Of a stretch of 64,000 nucleotides of DNA, positions 35,933-45,755 are shown one piece after another. Location of the stretch: NCBI GenBank assembly GCA_049840795.1, contig JASGJK010000021.1:1-64000 (forward strand). Reading direction: 5' to 3'. The stretch is from UPXZ01 sp049840795. GTDB lineage: Bacteria > Bacteroidota > Bacteroidia > Bacteroidales > Paludibacteraceae. The notes beneath the pieces are model-generated. The model was not told the DNA's origin. It searched no databases and saw nothing but the letters and a program-made list of their open reading frames with translations. Both the position numbers and the translations under genes were made by a program. The first letter of the stretch is position 1, and each line of letters starts with the position of its first letter.

Positions 35933-36805
35933 ATGTACAACGTTGTTTATTATATATTAAAGTTACTTTCGTACTTGCCTTTTTGGTTGTTGTATCTCGT
36001 CAGCGATTTTATTTACCTGATTGTGTATCATATTGTAAGATATAGGGTAAACGTAGTTCGAGAAAATATAAACCGTTCGTTTCCCGAAAAGACAGTCAGA
36101 GAAAAGAAGCAAATTGAAAAGAAGTTTTACCATCACTTTGGCGATATGATGGTAGAGATGCTTAAAATGATGAGTTTGAGTGATGAAGAAGTATTAAAAC
36201 GTATGAAATATATTGATTATGAACCGGTAATCAAGCATTATGAAGAGGGTAGAAGCGTGATATTATACACATCTCATTTTGGAAATTGGGAATGGTTATC
36301 TTCTTTTTCGCTCCATTTGCCTAAAGATAAGCCTGTATATCAGGTATATAAAAAGCTATCAAGTGATTTAAGCAATAAAATCTCATTCAAAACGCGTCAA
36401 CGCTTTGGAGCTGTAAATGTTGAGATGAAGGAATTGTTGAGAAAGATTGTTGAGCTAAAAAAGGAAAATAAACTGGGAATGTTCGGGATGATTTCAGACC
36501 AAAGTCCGCGTCGTGTACCAGATTTACATTTTGTTGATTTTTTGCATCAGCCTACATCGGTGATTACCGGTAGCGAACAGTTAGCTAAAAAGTTTAACTT
36601 TCCGGTTTATTTTGTTTCTATTCGGCAGGTTAAAAGAGGATATTACACTGCTACACTTCAACCTTTGGCGCTACAACCTACCGAAACTGCCGAATACGAA
36701 ATTACAACAAAATATATGGAGCTTCTTGAAAAGGATATTCGGCGTCAACCGGAGCAATGGTTGTGGTCTCATAAACGATGGAAGCACAAACCAAAAAATG
36801 ATTAA
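35933..36805 (+). CDS. Lipid A-type lysophospholipid acyltransferase
   Basis: Inner-membrane acyltransferase of the LpxL/HtrB family (290 aa) that adds a secondary acyl chain to lipid A. It has an N-terminal membrane segment (residues about 10-33). The catalytic His115-x4-Glu120 motif is in TSHFGNWEW, and the further family motifs are MFGMISDQSPRR and FPVYFVSIRQ. The C-terminus EQWLWSHKRWKHKP is characteristic. It is followed by a glycosyltransferase on the same strand, suggesting envelope glycolipid assembly. Confidence 0.92.
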   Translation: MYNVVYYILKLLSYLPFWLLYLVSDFIYLIVYHIVRYRVNVVRENINRSFPEKTVREKKQIEKKFYHHFGDMMVEMLKMMSLSDEEVLKRMKYIDYEPVIKHYEEGRSVILYTSHFGNWEWLSSFSLHLPKDKPVYQVYKKLSSDLSNKISFKTRQRFGAVNVEMKELLRKIVELKKENKLGMFGMISDQSPRRVPDLHFVDFLHQPTSVITGSEQLAKKFNFPVYFVSIRQVKRGYYTATLQPLALQPTETAEYEITTKYMELLEKDIRRQPEQWLWSHKRWKHKPKND

Positions 36806-36850
36806 AATCAAAGGATAAACAGTTAGATTATTTAGGATAATAAAATAAAT

Positions 36851-37900
36851 ATGTCGGTATCAATTGTTATATTAAATTGGAATGGAGAAAAATACCTTAA
36901 AAAATTTCTTCCGATTTTGAAAGAATTTTCGGGTAATGTGCGCAATATGGAGATTGTGGTGGCAGACAATGGATCAAATGATGGTTCGGTAAAATTGATG
37001 AACGATGAGTTTCCCGAAATACGCACTATATTATTTGAAAAAAACTATGGATTTGCCGAAGGCTACAACAGAGCGCTAAAAGAGATTGAAAGTAAATATT
37101 ATGTTTTACTTAATTCTGATGTAGAGGTTACTCCTGATTGGCTTTCGATACTATATGATTACATGGAAGAAAATCAGGATATTACGGCTTGTCAACCTAA
37201 AGTGCTATCGTATAACAAAAGAAATTATTTTGAGTATGCCGGAGCAGCGGGTGGTTTTATTGATAAATATGGTTATCCGTTTTGCAGGGGTCGTATATTT
37301 GGCGAAACTGAAAAAGATGTGGGACAGTACGATGAGATTGTTGATATATTTTGGGCTACGGGCGCTTGTTTATTTATTCGTTCAGCAGATTATTGGGAAG
37401 TGGGCGGCTTTGACGATGAGTTTTTTGCCCATATGGAAGAAATAGACTTATGCTGGAGATTGAAAAGCAGAGGAAAAAGAATTGTTTGTGTACCTCGGAG
37501 CGTGGTTTACCACATTGGAGGTGGTACGCTGAAAGCTGAGAATCCCTATAAAACGTATCTTAATTTCCGTAATAACTTATTGCTGTTATATAAGAATTTG
37601 CCACATAAATCATTAAAAAAAGTTTTTGATGTTCGTTTTTATTTAGATAACTTGGCGGCTTTTCATTTATTATTGCAGGGAAGAATACAAAATGCGAGGG
37701 CTGTATCTGATGCGCGTACTGATTTTAGAAAAGTTGTGGAAAAATTTGCATCAAAGAGAAACGAAAATATACTCAAATCAGTAACATCGATAGACAAAGA
37801 AATAGTGCAGACCAGTGTCCTTGTTGAATACTATTTAAAAGGTCATAAAAGATTCAGTCAAATAAAGGCGGTGGACGAAGTGATAAAAAAGGACGAGTAG
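36851..37900 (+). CDS. Family 2 glycosyltransferase
   Basis: GT-A fold glycosyltransferase (349 aa) of the rhamnosyltransferase/WcaA-like group. It shows SIVILNWNGEKYLKKFLPIL, VVADNGSNDGSV (nucleotide-binding Asp), the metal-binding region in LLNSDVEVTPDW, ATGACLFIRSADYWEVGGFD and FFAHMEEIDLCWRLKSRGKR (catalytic ED-type motif). No membrane helices are obvious. It probably adds a sugar to LPS or a surface polysaccharide; donor and acceptor are unknown. Confidence 0.9.
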   Translation: MSVSIVILNWNGEKYLKKFLPILKEFSGNVRNMEIVVADNGSNDGSVKLMNDEFPEIRTILFEKNYGFAEGYNRALKEIESKYYVLLNSDVEVTPDWLSILYDYMEENQDITACQPKVLSYNKRNYFEYAGAAGGFIDKYGYPFCRGRIFGETEKDVGQYDEIVDIFWATGACLFIRSADYWEVGGFDDEFFAHMEEIDLCWRLKSRGKRIVCVPRSVVYHIGGGTLKAENPYKTYLNFRNNLLLLYKNLPHKSLKKVFDVRFYLDNLAAFHLLLQGRIQNARAVSDARTDFRKVVEKFASKRNENILKSVTSIDKEIVQTSVLVEYYLKGHKRFSQIKAVDEVIKKDE

Positions 37901-38246
37901 CTTCGTTCTTTTTTTTATTTATGAGATTGTCTTGACTTTTTAATTTGCAGAAATAACATTAAATATATGTCAGACCTACACAGTGTTTAAAACCAAATAT
38001 ATTATTAAGATTTTGCCCTGATGGGGTTGAGAAGTACCTTAGGTACGGTATATTAATAGCAAAATGATTACCAACCCATAAAAAGTTTCATAGAAACGAC
38101 ACGTAATCATTTATGAAAGGTCAAGATGACTTCTATGTGAAATCACTTATGGGGTTTATAATGAGTTTGGCGTACCTATTTTTGTACAAAGCAACGTATT
38201 CAAACATTTTTGTGAGTTTTGCGATATAATAATTTAGGAGAAAAAT
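37901..38246. other. Spacer with short palindromes
   Basis: No gene is visible. It contains the palindromes TACCTTAGGTA (38035-38045) and GTTTCATAGAAAC (38085-38097), in a stretch that resembles a decayed dispersed repeat rather than a promoter. Confidence 0.45.
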
Positions 38247-38888
38247 ATGAAAACAGCCATTGTAATAGGCTCAACCGGAATGGTTGGAGTAGAGTTAATC
38301 AGGCAATTAATTGAAAATAAAGATTATTCTAATGTTATCTCTTTAGTTCGTCGTGCAAGCGGTGTGAAGCATTCAAAATTATCGGAACATATTGTTGATT
38401 TTGATAAGCCGGAGTCTTGGGCTGAATTTGTGAAAGGCGATGTGCTATTTTCTACGATGGGAACTACCATCAGAAATGCCAAAACCAAAGAAAATCAGTT
38501 TAAAGTAGATTACACGTATCAGTACGAGGTAGCCAAAATTGCTGCTGAAAACGGTGTGCCGACGTATGTTTTGGTTTCATCAATAGGTGCGAAATCATCT
38601 TCAGCAAATTTTTATCTGAAAACAAAAGGACGATTGGAAGAGGATGTGAAAAAACTATCTTTCCGTGCTGTGATTATTTTGTGTCCCGGTCAGTTAGACG
38701 GTGACCGTCAAGAACAACGACCGATGGAGAAAACGGCATTGGAAATAATGTACATTGTTAATAAAATAGGCTTATTCAAGAAATATCGTCCTATTTTAGC
38801 AGAGGAGGTTGCAAAAGCAATGATAAATGTAGCCGGAATTAACAAATCGGAAACGTATGAATTGAATAATATCTTTAATTTGATTTGA
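38247..38888 (+). CDS. NAD(P)-binding atypical SDR protein
   Basis: A 213-aa Rossmann-fold protein of the NAD(P)H-binding/HTATIP2-like group. The cofactor motif is IGSTGMVGVELIRQL at residues 5-19, and the middle carries LFSTMGTTIRNAKT and YVLVSSIGAKSSSANFYLKT (the YLKTK segment in place of YxxxK). The end has the helices LAEEVAKAMINVAG. It could be a reductase or a non-enzymatic nucleotide sensor. It stands alone between two spacers. Confidence 0.85.
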   Translation: MKTAIVIGSTGMVGVELIRQLIENKDYSNVISLVRRASGVKHSKLSEHIVDFDKPESWAEFVKGDVLFSTMGTTIRNAKTKENQFKVDYTYQYEVAKIAAENGVPTYVLVSSIGAKSSSANFYLKTKGRLEEDVKKLSFRAVIILCPGQLDGDRQEQRPMEKTALEIMYIVNKIGLFKKYRPILAEEVAKAMINVAGINKSETYELNNIFNLI

Positions 38889-38954
38889 AAAAGACAGTTT
38901 TACACTGTGTCAAACAATATATATATTACTTGGAATAAGATAAATTTTAGTATA

Positions 38955-39162
38955 AGTGATATTTATTTTATAAATGGTGGGTAATATTTTATATATAACA
39001 AGTATTGTTTTATAAATAATAATGTTTGTTTTATGAATAGTATGTAATGTTTTATATATAACAAGTATTGTTTTATAAATAATAATATTTATTTTATGAA
39101 TAGTATGTAATGTTTTATATATAACAAGTATTGTTTTATAAATATCAATTAGTATTTTGTAT
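38955..39162. repeat. Tandem repeat, 63-bp unit, about three copies
   Basis: TTTTATATATAACAAGTATT recurs at 38987, 39050 and 39113, exactly 63 bp apart, with the rest of the unit (TTTATAAATAATAAT, TTTATGAATAGTATGTAAT) also repeated with few changes. Almost pure A and T. There is no spacer variation as in a CRISPR. The flanking stretch 39,163-39,487 shows no gene. Confidence 0.8.
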
Positions 39163-39487
39163 ATAATAAGAAATAATTAATATTACAGATAAAAGGAGTA
39201 AAATAATTTAGATTATGCGATATTACTGCTGTTGCATTGATATTAAACACTGATTAATATTGAAATAATTTTAGTTGATGCTTTTCGCATAATAATTCAC
39301 GTATGGTTGTTTTGTCTAATGCGGAAATACCAAGTATTTGCATTATTTCATAAACGGAGTGATTGCTGTTGAGTTTATACCTGATGTATGCTACTATTAA
39401 GTAGGTGCAAATAGTTATCCGAAGATGCGTTTTCAGGGCATTTACAGAATATCCTTACAGTTTCTTAATAACAAGATTCTGTTTTAT

Positions 39488-40030
39488 TCATTTGAAAAGT
39501 ACTTTGAATTGCCAATGATTTTTATATAAATTGGTAATTTCCAAAGTTGATATATCAAAATTGTTGGTCGGAAAAACAAGCAATTCATCATTATGACTGT
39601 CGTAATACTCAACCAAACGTAGTTTTTGGGGATAAAACCCTTTTGATTTTGGGATGGTTAACATCACTATTTTATCTGTTCTTGATCCTGTAGATTGGTC
39701 AATATTAAGATTTTGCTCAACAACTTTATACTTCATAGGTTTTTCAGCTCTCGTTACAAAGAAAGCATCTGCTTGATTTATACGGTATAATGCTTTAAAA
39801 TTAACCTATGCTTTATCCATTAAATAAATAGCATTTCTCTTAGGAATAATTTTGTCTATAGCATTGCCATCGTGATACTGCCCCTTAAGTTGAGCAAAGT
39901 GTGCATTTTTACAGCTCCACGCGAATACTTGCCTTCTGCCCGGGTACAAAGACTGATACTGATCGAAATAGTGGTCGAGTCCAACGCATAAACTTCATTA
40001 TCAATATCAAGATTGGGAATGGAAACATCG
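39488..40030 (-). pseudogene. Decayed IS4-type transposase
   Basis: Reading the minus strand from about 40,010, fragments of a DDE transposase appear in order: VYALDSTTISISISL (first catalytic Asp), VKMHTLLNLRGSI, a degenerate IPKRNAIYLMDKA and LYRINQADAFFVTRAEKP. An 82-codon open piece (39488-39736) follows, with KIVMLTIPKSKGFYPQKLRL, LVFPTNNFDISTLEITNLYK and a truncated HWQFKVLFK. Frameshifts, an in-frame stop and a lost C-terminus show it is dead. Confidence 0.75.
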
Positions 40031-40124
40031 TAAGCCTCCCAAATAAAAAACAGCCTGCAAGATTTGACAAAATTAAACAGGCTGTTTTTTTTGAATACAA
40101 TACGGCTGATTTGGGAGGCTTACG
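40029..40124. repeat. Nested inverted-repeat element enclosing a terminator
   Basis: CGTAAGCCTCCCAAAT (40029-40044) and ATTTGGGAGGCTTACG (40109-40124) are perfect 16-bp inverted repeats. Inside them, AAAAAACAGCCTG (40045-40057) and CAGGCTGTTTTTT (40078-40090) make a second perfect stem followed by more T. The 96-bp unit could fold as one long hairpin with a terminator at its core. Confidence 0.8.
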
Positions 40125-40409
40125 TTGGAATAGCAACAAATAGAAAACACGGTAGAAACACATAGAAAAAAGATAGGGCTAATGCTAAAGAAAAGACTAA
40201 TAAGTTTTGCTTATAAATAATAATACTCTACTTTTGCATAAAATAAATCATGACACAACTAAAAATAAAGAATATGAAGAAGAATCTTATCATTGAAGAT
40301 GATACTCAAGGTTGAGTATACGCTATTGACACAGTTTCTAACCAATGTTGTGATATTTATATCTTTGACTTAATAAACGGCGTTAACCGCAACGCAGAAA
40401 GGGATCGCT
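40125..40409. other. Spacer before the CheC-like gene
   Basis: Mostly A+T-rich Bacteroidota-type sequence with a 21-codon remnant frame at 40250-40315. Composition changes sharply near 40,376, where a more G+C-rich stretch begins with a strong Shine-Dalgarno-like AGAAAGGGAT before the ATG at 40410. Confidence 0.4.
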
Positions 40410-41030
40410 ATGAAAATTGAAAAATATGAGAATTTAAACTCGGTGCAGTTTGCCACGCTCAAAAAGGCGGAGGACGTCGCTTCGAAACTCGCAGCCTCTG
40501 CGTTTTTGAGCGTGATTGGTAAGAATGTGATGATTTCGACACCGACCGTTCGGTTGCAGGCATTTCAGGACGCGATCGACAGCATCGGTGAGCCGGATAG
40601 TATGTTCGCGGGGATTTCGGTGGGGCTGAGCGGCGACATCGAAGGGGTAGTTATGCTTTTAATCGAGCAGGAGGTTGCGCAGGGGATTATTGGCACGGTT
40701 TTAGGGATACCGGATGGGGATTCGCTAGGTGTTTCGGCGCTGACTGAAATCGGTAGCGTTATGACGAGTTCCTGTGTCAGTGCAATCACGATGTATTCGG
40801 ATCTACTTGTATTTCCGGAAGTGCCTTGTTTTGGGATGGATATGCTGGTGGCGCTGATGAGCATACCCGTCATCGAGTTCGAACAAAAAATGAGCGACAA
40901 ATTGCTGCTGATGGAAAAAAACCTGAAGGTGGATAATGTCAACATCCATTGTAATATGGTGCTGGCGTTGACGCAGCCATGCCTGGAGTTACTGCTGAGC
41001 AGGCTGGATTCGGAAGCGTGGGCGTTGTGA
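40410..41030 (+). CDS. CheC-like protein, catalytic motifs degenerate, foreign origin
   Basis: A 206-aa protein with the two-fold pseudo-symmetric CheC/FliY-type architecture: LKKAEDVASKLAASAFLSVI near the start, GISVGLSGDIEGVVMLLIE in the centre, LTEIGSVMTSSCVSAITMYS as the second catalytic helix, and a C-terminal beta segment. CheC phosphatases of CheY-P use Glu-x-x-Asn in these helices. Here they read E21-D-V-A24 and E113-I-G-S116, so both Asn are replaced and phosphatase activity is doubtful. Base composition and the strong ribosome site differ from all neighbours and resemble Firmicutes-type genes. No chemotaxis genes are near. It is a transferred gene or an assembly insert. Confidence 0.65.
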   Translation: MKIEKYENLNSVQFATLKKAEDVASKLAASAFLSVIGKNVMISTPTVRLQAFQDAIDSIGEPDSMFAGISVGLSGDIEGVVMLLIEQEVAQGIIGTVLGIPDGDSLGVSALTEIGSVMTSSCVSAITMYSDLLVFPEVPCFGMDMLVALMSIPVIEFEQKMSDKLLLMEKNLKVDNVNIHCNMVLALTQPCLELLLSRLDSEAWAL

Positions 41031-41160
41031 AATACTTTTTGTTACTTAATTTTCGTTACTCGGTTTTCTTTATCCCGAAAAACTTTTCATACAGCGCGTT
41101 AGTTAAATCTATGCACTTTCAGTGCAAGACTTTGGCGTTATGTTTAGAGATATAAAGACA

Positions 41161-41210
41161 AATAAAGCCCTGATAATCAATATTTGACATTTGATTATCA
41201 GGGCTTTATT
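41161..41210. terminator. Strong bidirectional terminator after tRNA-Pro
   Basis: AATAAAGCCCTGATAATCAA (41161-41180) and TTGATTATCAGGGCTTTATT (41191-41210) are perfect 20-bp arms around a 10-base loop, followed by T residues on the plus strand. On the minus strand it lies four bases past the tRNA 3' end. Confidence 0.88.
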
Positions 41211-41214
41211 TTTG

Positions 41215-41289
41215 TCGGGATAGCGGGATTCGAACCCACGACCCCCTGCTCCCAAAGCAGGTGCGCTAACCGGACTGCGCTACATCCCG
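41215..41289 (-). tRNA. tRNA-Pro (anticodon TGG)
   Basis: The minus strand folds as a cloverleaf. The acceptor stem is CGGGATG with TATCCCG, the anticodon stem-loop is CCTGC-TTTGGGA-GCAGG with anticodon TGG, and the T arm contains GGTTCGAATCC. The discriminator base is A and CCA is not encoded. Confidence 0.95.
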
Positions 41290-41428
41290 AATTGCTATTT
41301 GTTAAAAGCGAGTGCAAAGGTACATAATAAATTTATATTTACAAAGTAAATCGCCTTAAAAAATCAGTGCAAATTCATCTTAATTGCAAATTAAGATGCG
41401 TTTGCACTGATTAAATTATTATGACGAA

Positions 41429-41459
41429 TTTGATTCGCTCCAATATTTTAGTATCTTTG
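41429..41459 (+). promoter_or_regulatory. Promoter of the hybrid two-component regulator
   Basis: TTTG (41429-41432) and TATCTTTG (41452-41459) are spaced by 19 bases, an ideal Bacteroidota promoter. It lies downstream of an earlier in-frame ATG (41421) and so places the true start at 41472, with a very short leader. Confidence 0.65.
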
Positions 41460-41471
41460 TTCGTTAATGTG

Positions 41472-44400
41472 ATGAAAATAAAACTACTTTATATAGCTTT
41501 ATTCCTCTTTTTCTCTGTAAATCTAACAGCCGAGAACGATATTTATTTTTCCAAAACAAATATGGAAAACGGGTTGTCACAATTATCCGTTACAAGTATT
41601 TATCAGGATGAGTTGGGGAGTATGTGGTTTGGTACGCGCGAAGGGGTAAACAGATATAATGGTGGCAACTCTATGACAGTTATACTACCGGTGGCGAACA
41701 GTGCCAATTCGTTGTCGGGCAGTTTGATTAAGAGTATTTGTGGTAACCAAAATGGATCGGTTTACATCCAAACACAAAACGGGGTGGACGAGTATAATCT
41801 GCAAACGAGTAAAATCACCAGTATAGAACGTAAGCAGATAGACGCCATTTATTACGGGAGCTATAACCTCTGGCTCGCCGATGGTACGAATCTTTATTCT
41901 TATATTAACGGAGAAAAAAACTTTTTATGCAGTTTGAAGCAAAGCGCATCGCCCATAAAAGTGATTTTTCAAACTCAGGATAACCGGATATTGTTGGGTA
42001 CGGTTTCGTCGGGCATTTTTATGATTAACCAAAACAACGAGGTCAGTCGTTTGATTCCCGATTGTAGCCAGATTTCGTCCATCTTTGAAGACGGTAAAAG
42101 AAATATCTGGATAGGCACTTGGCACGACGGATTGTACAAGTTGCAGCGAAACGGTGAACTATTGAGGTATCACAAGGGAGCAAATGATACTCGTTCGGGA
42201 ATTTCATCGGAGTTTGTTCGGGATATTTGTGAAGATAACGATGGTAATATCTGGATCGGAACAAACAAAGGATTGGATAAATTCAGTCCCGTGACAGGTG
42301 AATTTAAGCATTACGGTATAGATGAATTCAATAATATGCAACTTTCCAACGAATCGGTATGGGCATTGCTCAAAGATAAGCAAGGGACGATTTGGGTTGG
42401 AACATATTTTGGCGGCGTAAATTATTTTAATCCGGATGTAAATTTTTATACATTTCATAATCTTAAAAAAGGAGTTTTTCGTAATAAACCTTTTCCGATT
42501 ATAAGCACTATTGTTGAGGCAAATAACGAAAATCTTTTTTTGTGTACCGAAGGCGACGGACTTATTTACTACAATTTAAAGGATAAAACTTATCGCACCT
42601 TTACCAACCAGCCCAACAATCCGAATTCATTGGGAAGCAATAATATTAAAACCGTGTATTACGATCCGGTTAAAAAAGAACTTTGGCTCGGATTACACTT
42701 GGGCGGGATAAATAAATTAGACCTGAACTCGTTTCAAATCACCCGATTTAACGATATTAAACCGGAATTTCAACAGTCAGATATTGTCAGAACCATTCTT
42801 CCGTACAACGATCGTTTTTTAATCGCAACATACAATGGTATTTATTTATTTGATAAAACCACCCGGCAATTTACCCTTTTTTCAGAGAAACTTCATAAAA
42901 CGGTTAGTTTTTGTACCAATATAGCATTGGATAAAAAAGATAATTTATGGATTTCAGGTCGTGGCTTGCACCGATATAATCTAGGCACCGGAACACTTAA
43001 AAGCTACTTTCCGTATACCAAAGATGTGCACAGCCTGAGCAATATGAACGTGGTGAAAGTGATGATAGACAGTAAAGATCAAATTTGGGTGGCAACCAAC
43101 GGCGGTGGCGTGAATTTGTATAATGAAGAGACGGATAATTTTACCCGTTACGATAAATCGACTTGTGAAATAAAAAATGATTATGTGAGTAATATCATTG
43201 AATCGCGGTTGGGAAATATAATTATAGCTACCACGCAAGGATTTTCTATTTTAGATACCAAAAATAATAAGATTTATAACTATGGCGCTGAAAATGGCTT
43301 ACCGTTAAATTCTCTTTATAACGGCGGGATGAGTTTGTTGAAAAACGGTGAAATTTATATGGCGGGAATGAATGGAATGGTATCGTTTTTTGAAGATAAA
43401 CTCTCTTTGCAACGGCGTTTCTTCAATATCAAACTGAGCGATATATGGATAAATTATAAGCAAATATTACCCGGTGACGAAAGCGGTATTTTGAAAAAAA
43501 ATCTTCCATATACCAATGCTATACGGTTGAACTATAAACAATCGATGGTTACCATTGAATTTGCGTCAAACAATTATATTCAGACAAACGAACCGCAGTA
43601 CAGATATAAGTTGCAGGGACTGTCGAACGAATGGGTCAACCTCCCATTGGGTTCCAATAAACTGAACTTTATGAACCTTACGCCGGGGAAATATAAACTG
43701 ATTTTGGAAGCGGTTTCTCAAATTGATGGCTCGGTCGTTGATGGCACGGAGTTGGATATAAAAATGTCGCCTCCGTTTTATAGTTCCTGGCTGGCATATT
43801 TACTGTATGTGCTGATGATTACGTTTGCCGTATCACGCTATTTGGCATTTACTCGCTCCAAACTGCTACTGAAAACCTCATTAGAATATGAAAAGAAGGA
43901 GAAGCAGCATATTGAAGAGGTAAATCAATCCAAACTCCGTTTTTTTACCAATATATCGCATGAGTTTCGTACCCCGCTAACTCTAATCAGCGGGCAGGTA
44001 GATATGCTTTTGCAAATGCACAATATTGCTCCTCATATATATGGTAAAATACTTAATATCAAGCGTAATACGCATAATATGCAAAATCTTATCAATGAAC
44101 TTCTCGAATTTAGAAAAAGTGAGCAAGGTTTTTTAACAATAAAATTATCTGAACAGAATCTTGTAGAGTTTTTGAAAGAAATTTACCTCTCATTTGTCGA
44201 TTATGCCAAATACCGTCATATCAAATTTAATTTTGATTGTGGCGAGGAGAAAATTACATTATGGTTTGATCCGAATCAAATGCAGAAAGTTTTTTACAAT
44301 TTAATCTCAAACGCCTTTAAATATACCGAGGAAAACGGAACCATCGACATAGTGGTGAAGCCAACCAATGAAACGGTGAATATTGATATTCTCGATAGTG

Positions 44401-45527
44401 GTATTGGCATATCAGCCGAAGCGTTGGAGAAAATCTTCGACCGTTTTTATCAAGCTGAAAACGGACTTGGGAACAACAATATGACCCACGGAACAGGAAT
44501 AGGGCTTGCCTTGACAAAAAATATTCTTGAATTACACTCGGGCACAATAAAAGTTCATAGTGTCCCCAACAAAGGAAGTGTTTTCACTGTAACACTTCGG
44601 AAAGGGGATTTGCATTTTACATCAGAACAAAAGAAGGACGCAGAAAACATTGAAAATCTCTCAACGGATTATACCGATATTCCGGACGATGAGTATATGC
44701 AGGAAATTATTGACGCGCAGCCTAAAGAGCCCGAAAATAAATATGCGATGCTGATTGTTGAAGATAACGCAGACTTGCGAGATATGTTGGTCAAGATTTT
44801 TGAGCCGATTTATAAAATATATACGGCAAATGACGGAGAAGAAGGGCTCAGTAAAGCCATTGAACATCAGCCGAGTATTGTGCTAAGTGATTTGATGATG
44901 CCCAAAATGTCAGGAAGTGAAATGTGTGCCAAGATAAAGAGTAATTTCTCTGTTTGCCATATACCGGTGGTGCTGTTAACGGCTCAAACTGCGATGGAAT
45001 ACAACATCGAAGGCTTGCGTTTGGGTGCCGACGATTATATCACTAAACCGTTTAATGTAAAGGTGCTGATAACCCGATGCAACAATTTAGTTAACGGACG
45101 AAAAATATTACAAGAGAAATTTAGTAAACAAACCGATATTTCGCCGGCAATAATTGCCACAAATGAGATAGACCGAAAGTTTCTGGAAAAAGCTTATGCT
45201 GTGTTGGAAAAAAATATTGATAATCCTGATTTTGATGTGGCAATGTTTTCGGGTGAGATGGCTTTTGGACGCACCAAGTTGTTTGGTAAAATAAAAGGAA
45301 TTACGGGGCAAACTCCGAACGACTTTATTCTGAATTATAAAATGAAAAGAGCTACGGATTTATTGACCAATCATCCGGAATTCAATATTGCCGATATTAC
45401 TTATATGCTCGGTTTTAGCTTTCCGAAATATTTTTCTAAATGTTTCAAAGAACAGTTTGGCGTTTCGCCATCAACTTACCGTAAAAAGCATACCGGAACA
45501 GATATGCAAGAAGAAGAGGAAGAGTAA
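41472..45527 (+). CDS. Hybrid two-component system regulator of a polysaccharide locus
   Basis: One-protein sensor and transcription factor (about 1351 aa from 41472). In residues counted from the upstream ATG at 41421: signal peptide about 18-37, two-component-propeller beta repeats (WFGTREGVNRYN, WIGTNKGLDKFS, WVATNGGGVNLY) to about 700, a Y_Y_Y domain, and a TM about 793-813. HisKA has His847 (NISHEFRTPL) and is followed by HATPase_c (GTGIGLALTKN). The receiver has Asp1157 (VLSDLMMPKM) and Lys in DYITKPFN, and an AraC HTH ends in GFSFPKYFSKCFKEQFGVSP. It binds a glycan fragment in the periplasm and activates the PUL genes that follow; the ligand is not known. Confidence 0.95.
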   Translation: MKIKLLYIALFLFFSVNLTAENDIYFSKTNMENGLSQLSVTSIYQDELGSMWFGTREGVNRYNGGNSMTVILPVANSANSLSGSLIKSICGNQNGSVYIQTQNGVDEYNLQTSKITSIERKQIDAIYYGSYNLWLADGTNLYSYINGEKNFLCSLKQSASPIKVIFQTQDNRILLGTVSSGIFMINQNNEVSRLIPDCSQISSIFEDGKRNIWIGTWHDGLYKLQRNGELLRYHKGANDTRSGISSEFVRDICEDNDGNIWIGTNKGLDKFSPVTGEFKHYGIDEFNNMQLSNESVWALLKDKQGTIWVGTYFGGVNYFNPDVNFYTFHNLKKGVFRNKPFPIISTIVEANNENLFLCTEGDGLIYYNLKDKTYRTFTNQPNNPNSLGSNNIKTVYYDPVKKELWLGLHLGGINKLDLNSFQITRFNDIKPEFQQSDIVRTILPYNDRFLIATYNGIYLFDKTTRQFTLFSEKLHKTVSFCTNIALDKKDNLWISGRGLHRYNLGTGTLKSYFPYTKDVHSLSNMNVVKVMIDSKDQIWVATNGGGVNLYNEETDNFTRYDKSTCEIKNDYVSNIIESRLGNIIIATTQGFSILDTKNNKIYNYGAENGLPLNSLYNGGMSLLKNGEIYMAGMNGMVSFFEDKLSLQRRFFNIKLSDIWINYKQILPGDESGILKKNLPYTNAIRLNYKQSMVTIEFASNNYIQTNEPQYRYKLQGLSNEWVNLPLGSNKLNFMNLTPGKYKLILEAVSQIDGSVVDGTELDIKMSPPFYSSWLAYLLYVLMITFAVSRYLAFTRSKLLLKTSLEYEKKEKQHIEEVNQSKLRFFTNISHEFRTPLTLISGQVDMLLQMHNIAPHIYGKILNIKRNTHNMQNLINELLEFRKSEQGFLTIKLSEQNLVEFLKEIYLSFVDYAKYRHIKFNFDCGEEKITLWFDPNQMQKVFYNLISNAFKYTEENGTIDIVVKPTNETVNIDILDSGIGISAEALEKIFDRFYQAENGLGNNNMTHGTGIGLALTKNILELHSGTIKVHSVPNKGSVFTVTLRKGDLHFTSEQKKDAENIENLSTDYTDIPDDEYMQEIIDAQPKEPENKYAMLIVEDNADLRDMLVKIFEPIYKIYTANDGEEGLSKAIEHQPSIVLSDLMMPKMSGSEMCAKIKSNFSVCHIPVVLLTAQTAMEYNIEGLRLGADDYITKPFNVKVLITRCNNLVNGRKILQEKFSKQTDISPAIIATNEIDRKFLEKAYAVLEKNIDNPDFDVAMFSGEMAFGRTKLFGKIKGITGQTPNDFILNYKMKRATDLLTNHPEFNIADITYMLGFSFPKYFSKCFKEQFGVSPSTYRKKHTGTDMQEEEEE

Positions 45528-45755
45528 CTCTCAGTCAAATGCTGCTTGTGTGTTTTCGTTATCTTGCTGAACTCAATATAAGTTCCTATATTATATAAGT
45601 GATTGATTATTTGTGTTTTTTGTCTTCTATCAGAGCGATTTTAATATGAGTAATAGTGATTTTGCGAACAATTTTATCCCCTTTTGCGTCGCTTTTTTGT
45701 ACCTCCCCTTGTTTGAATTAGATTAATTTTACACTCAAATAAAATAAATACTATC

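Noticed and set aside
38955..39162. CRISPR array
   Set aside because: The whole 63-bp unit repeats; there are no distinct spacers, no typical repeat length, and no cas gene.
41215..41289. tRNA-Pro as an integration site for the CheC-like island
   Set aside because: The 3' end of the tRNA faces the patch, but I found no second copy of its 3' sequence and no integrase between 38.9 and 41.2 kb.
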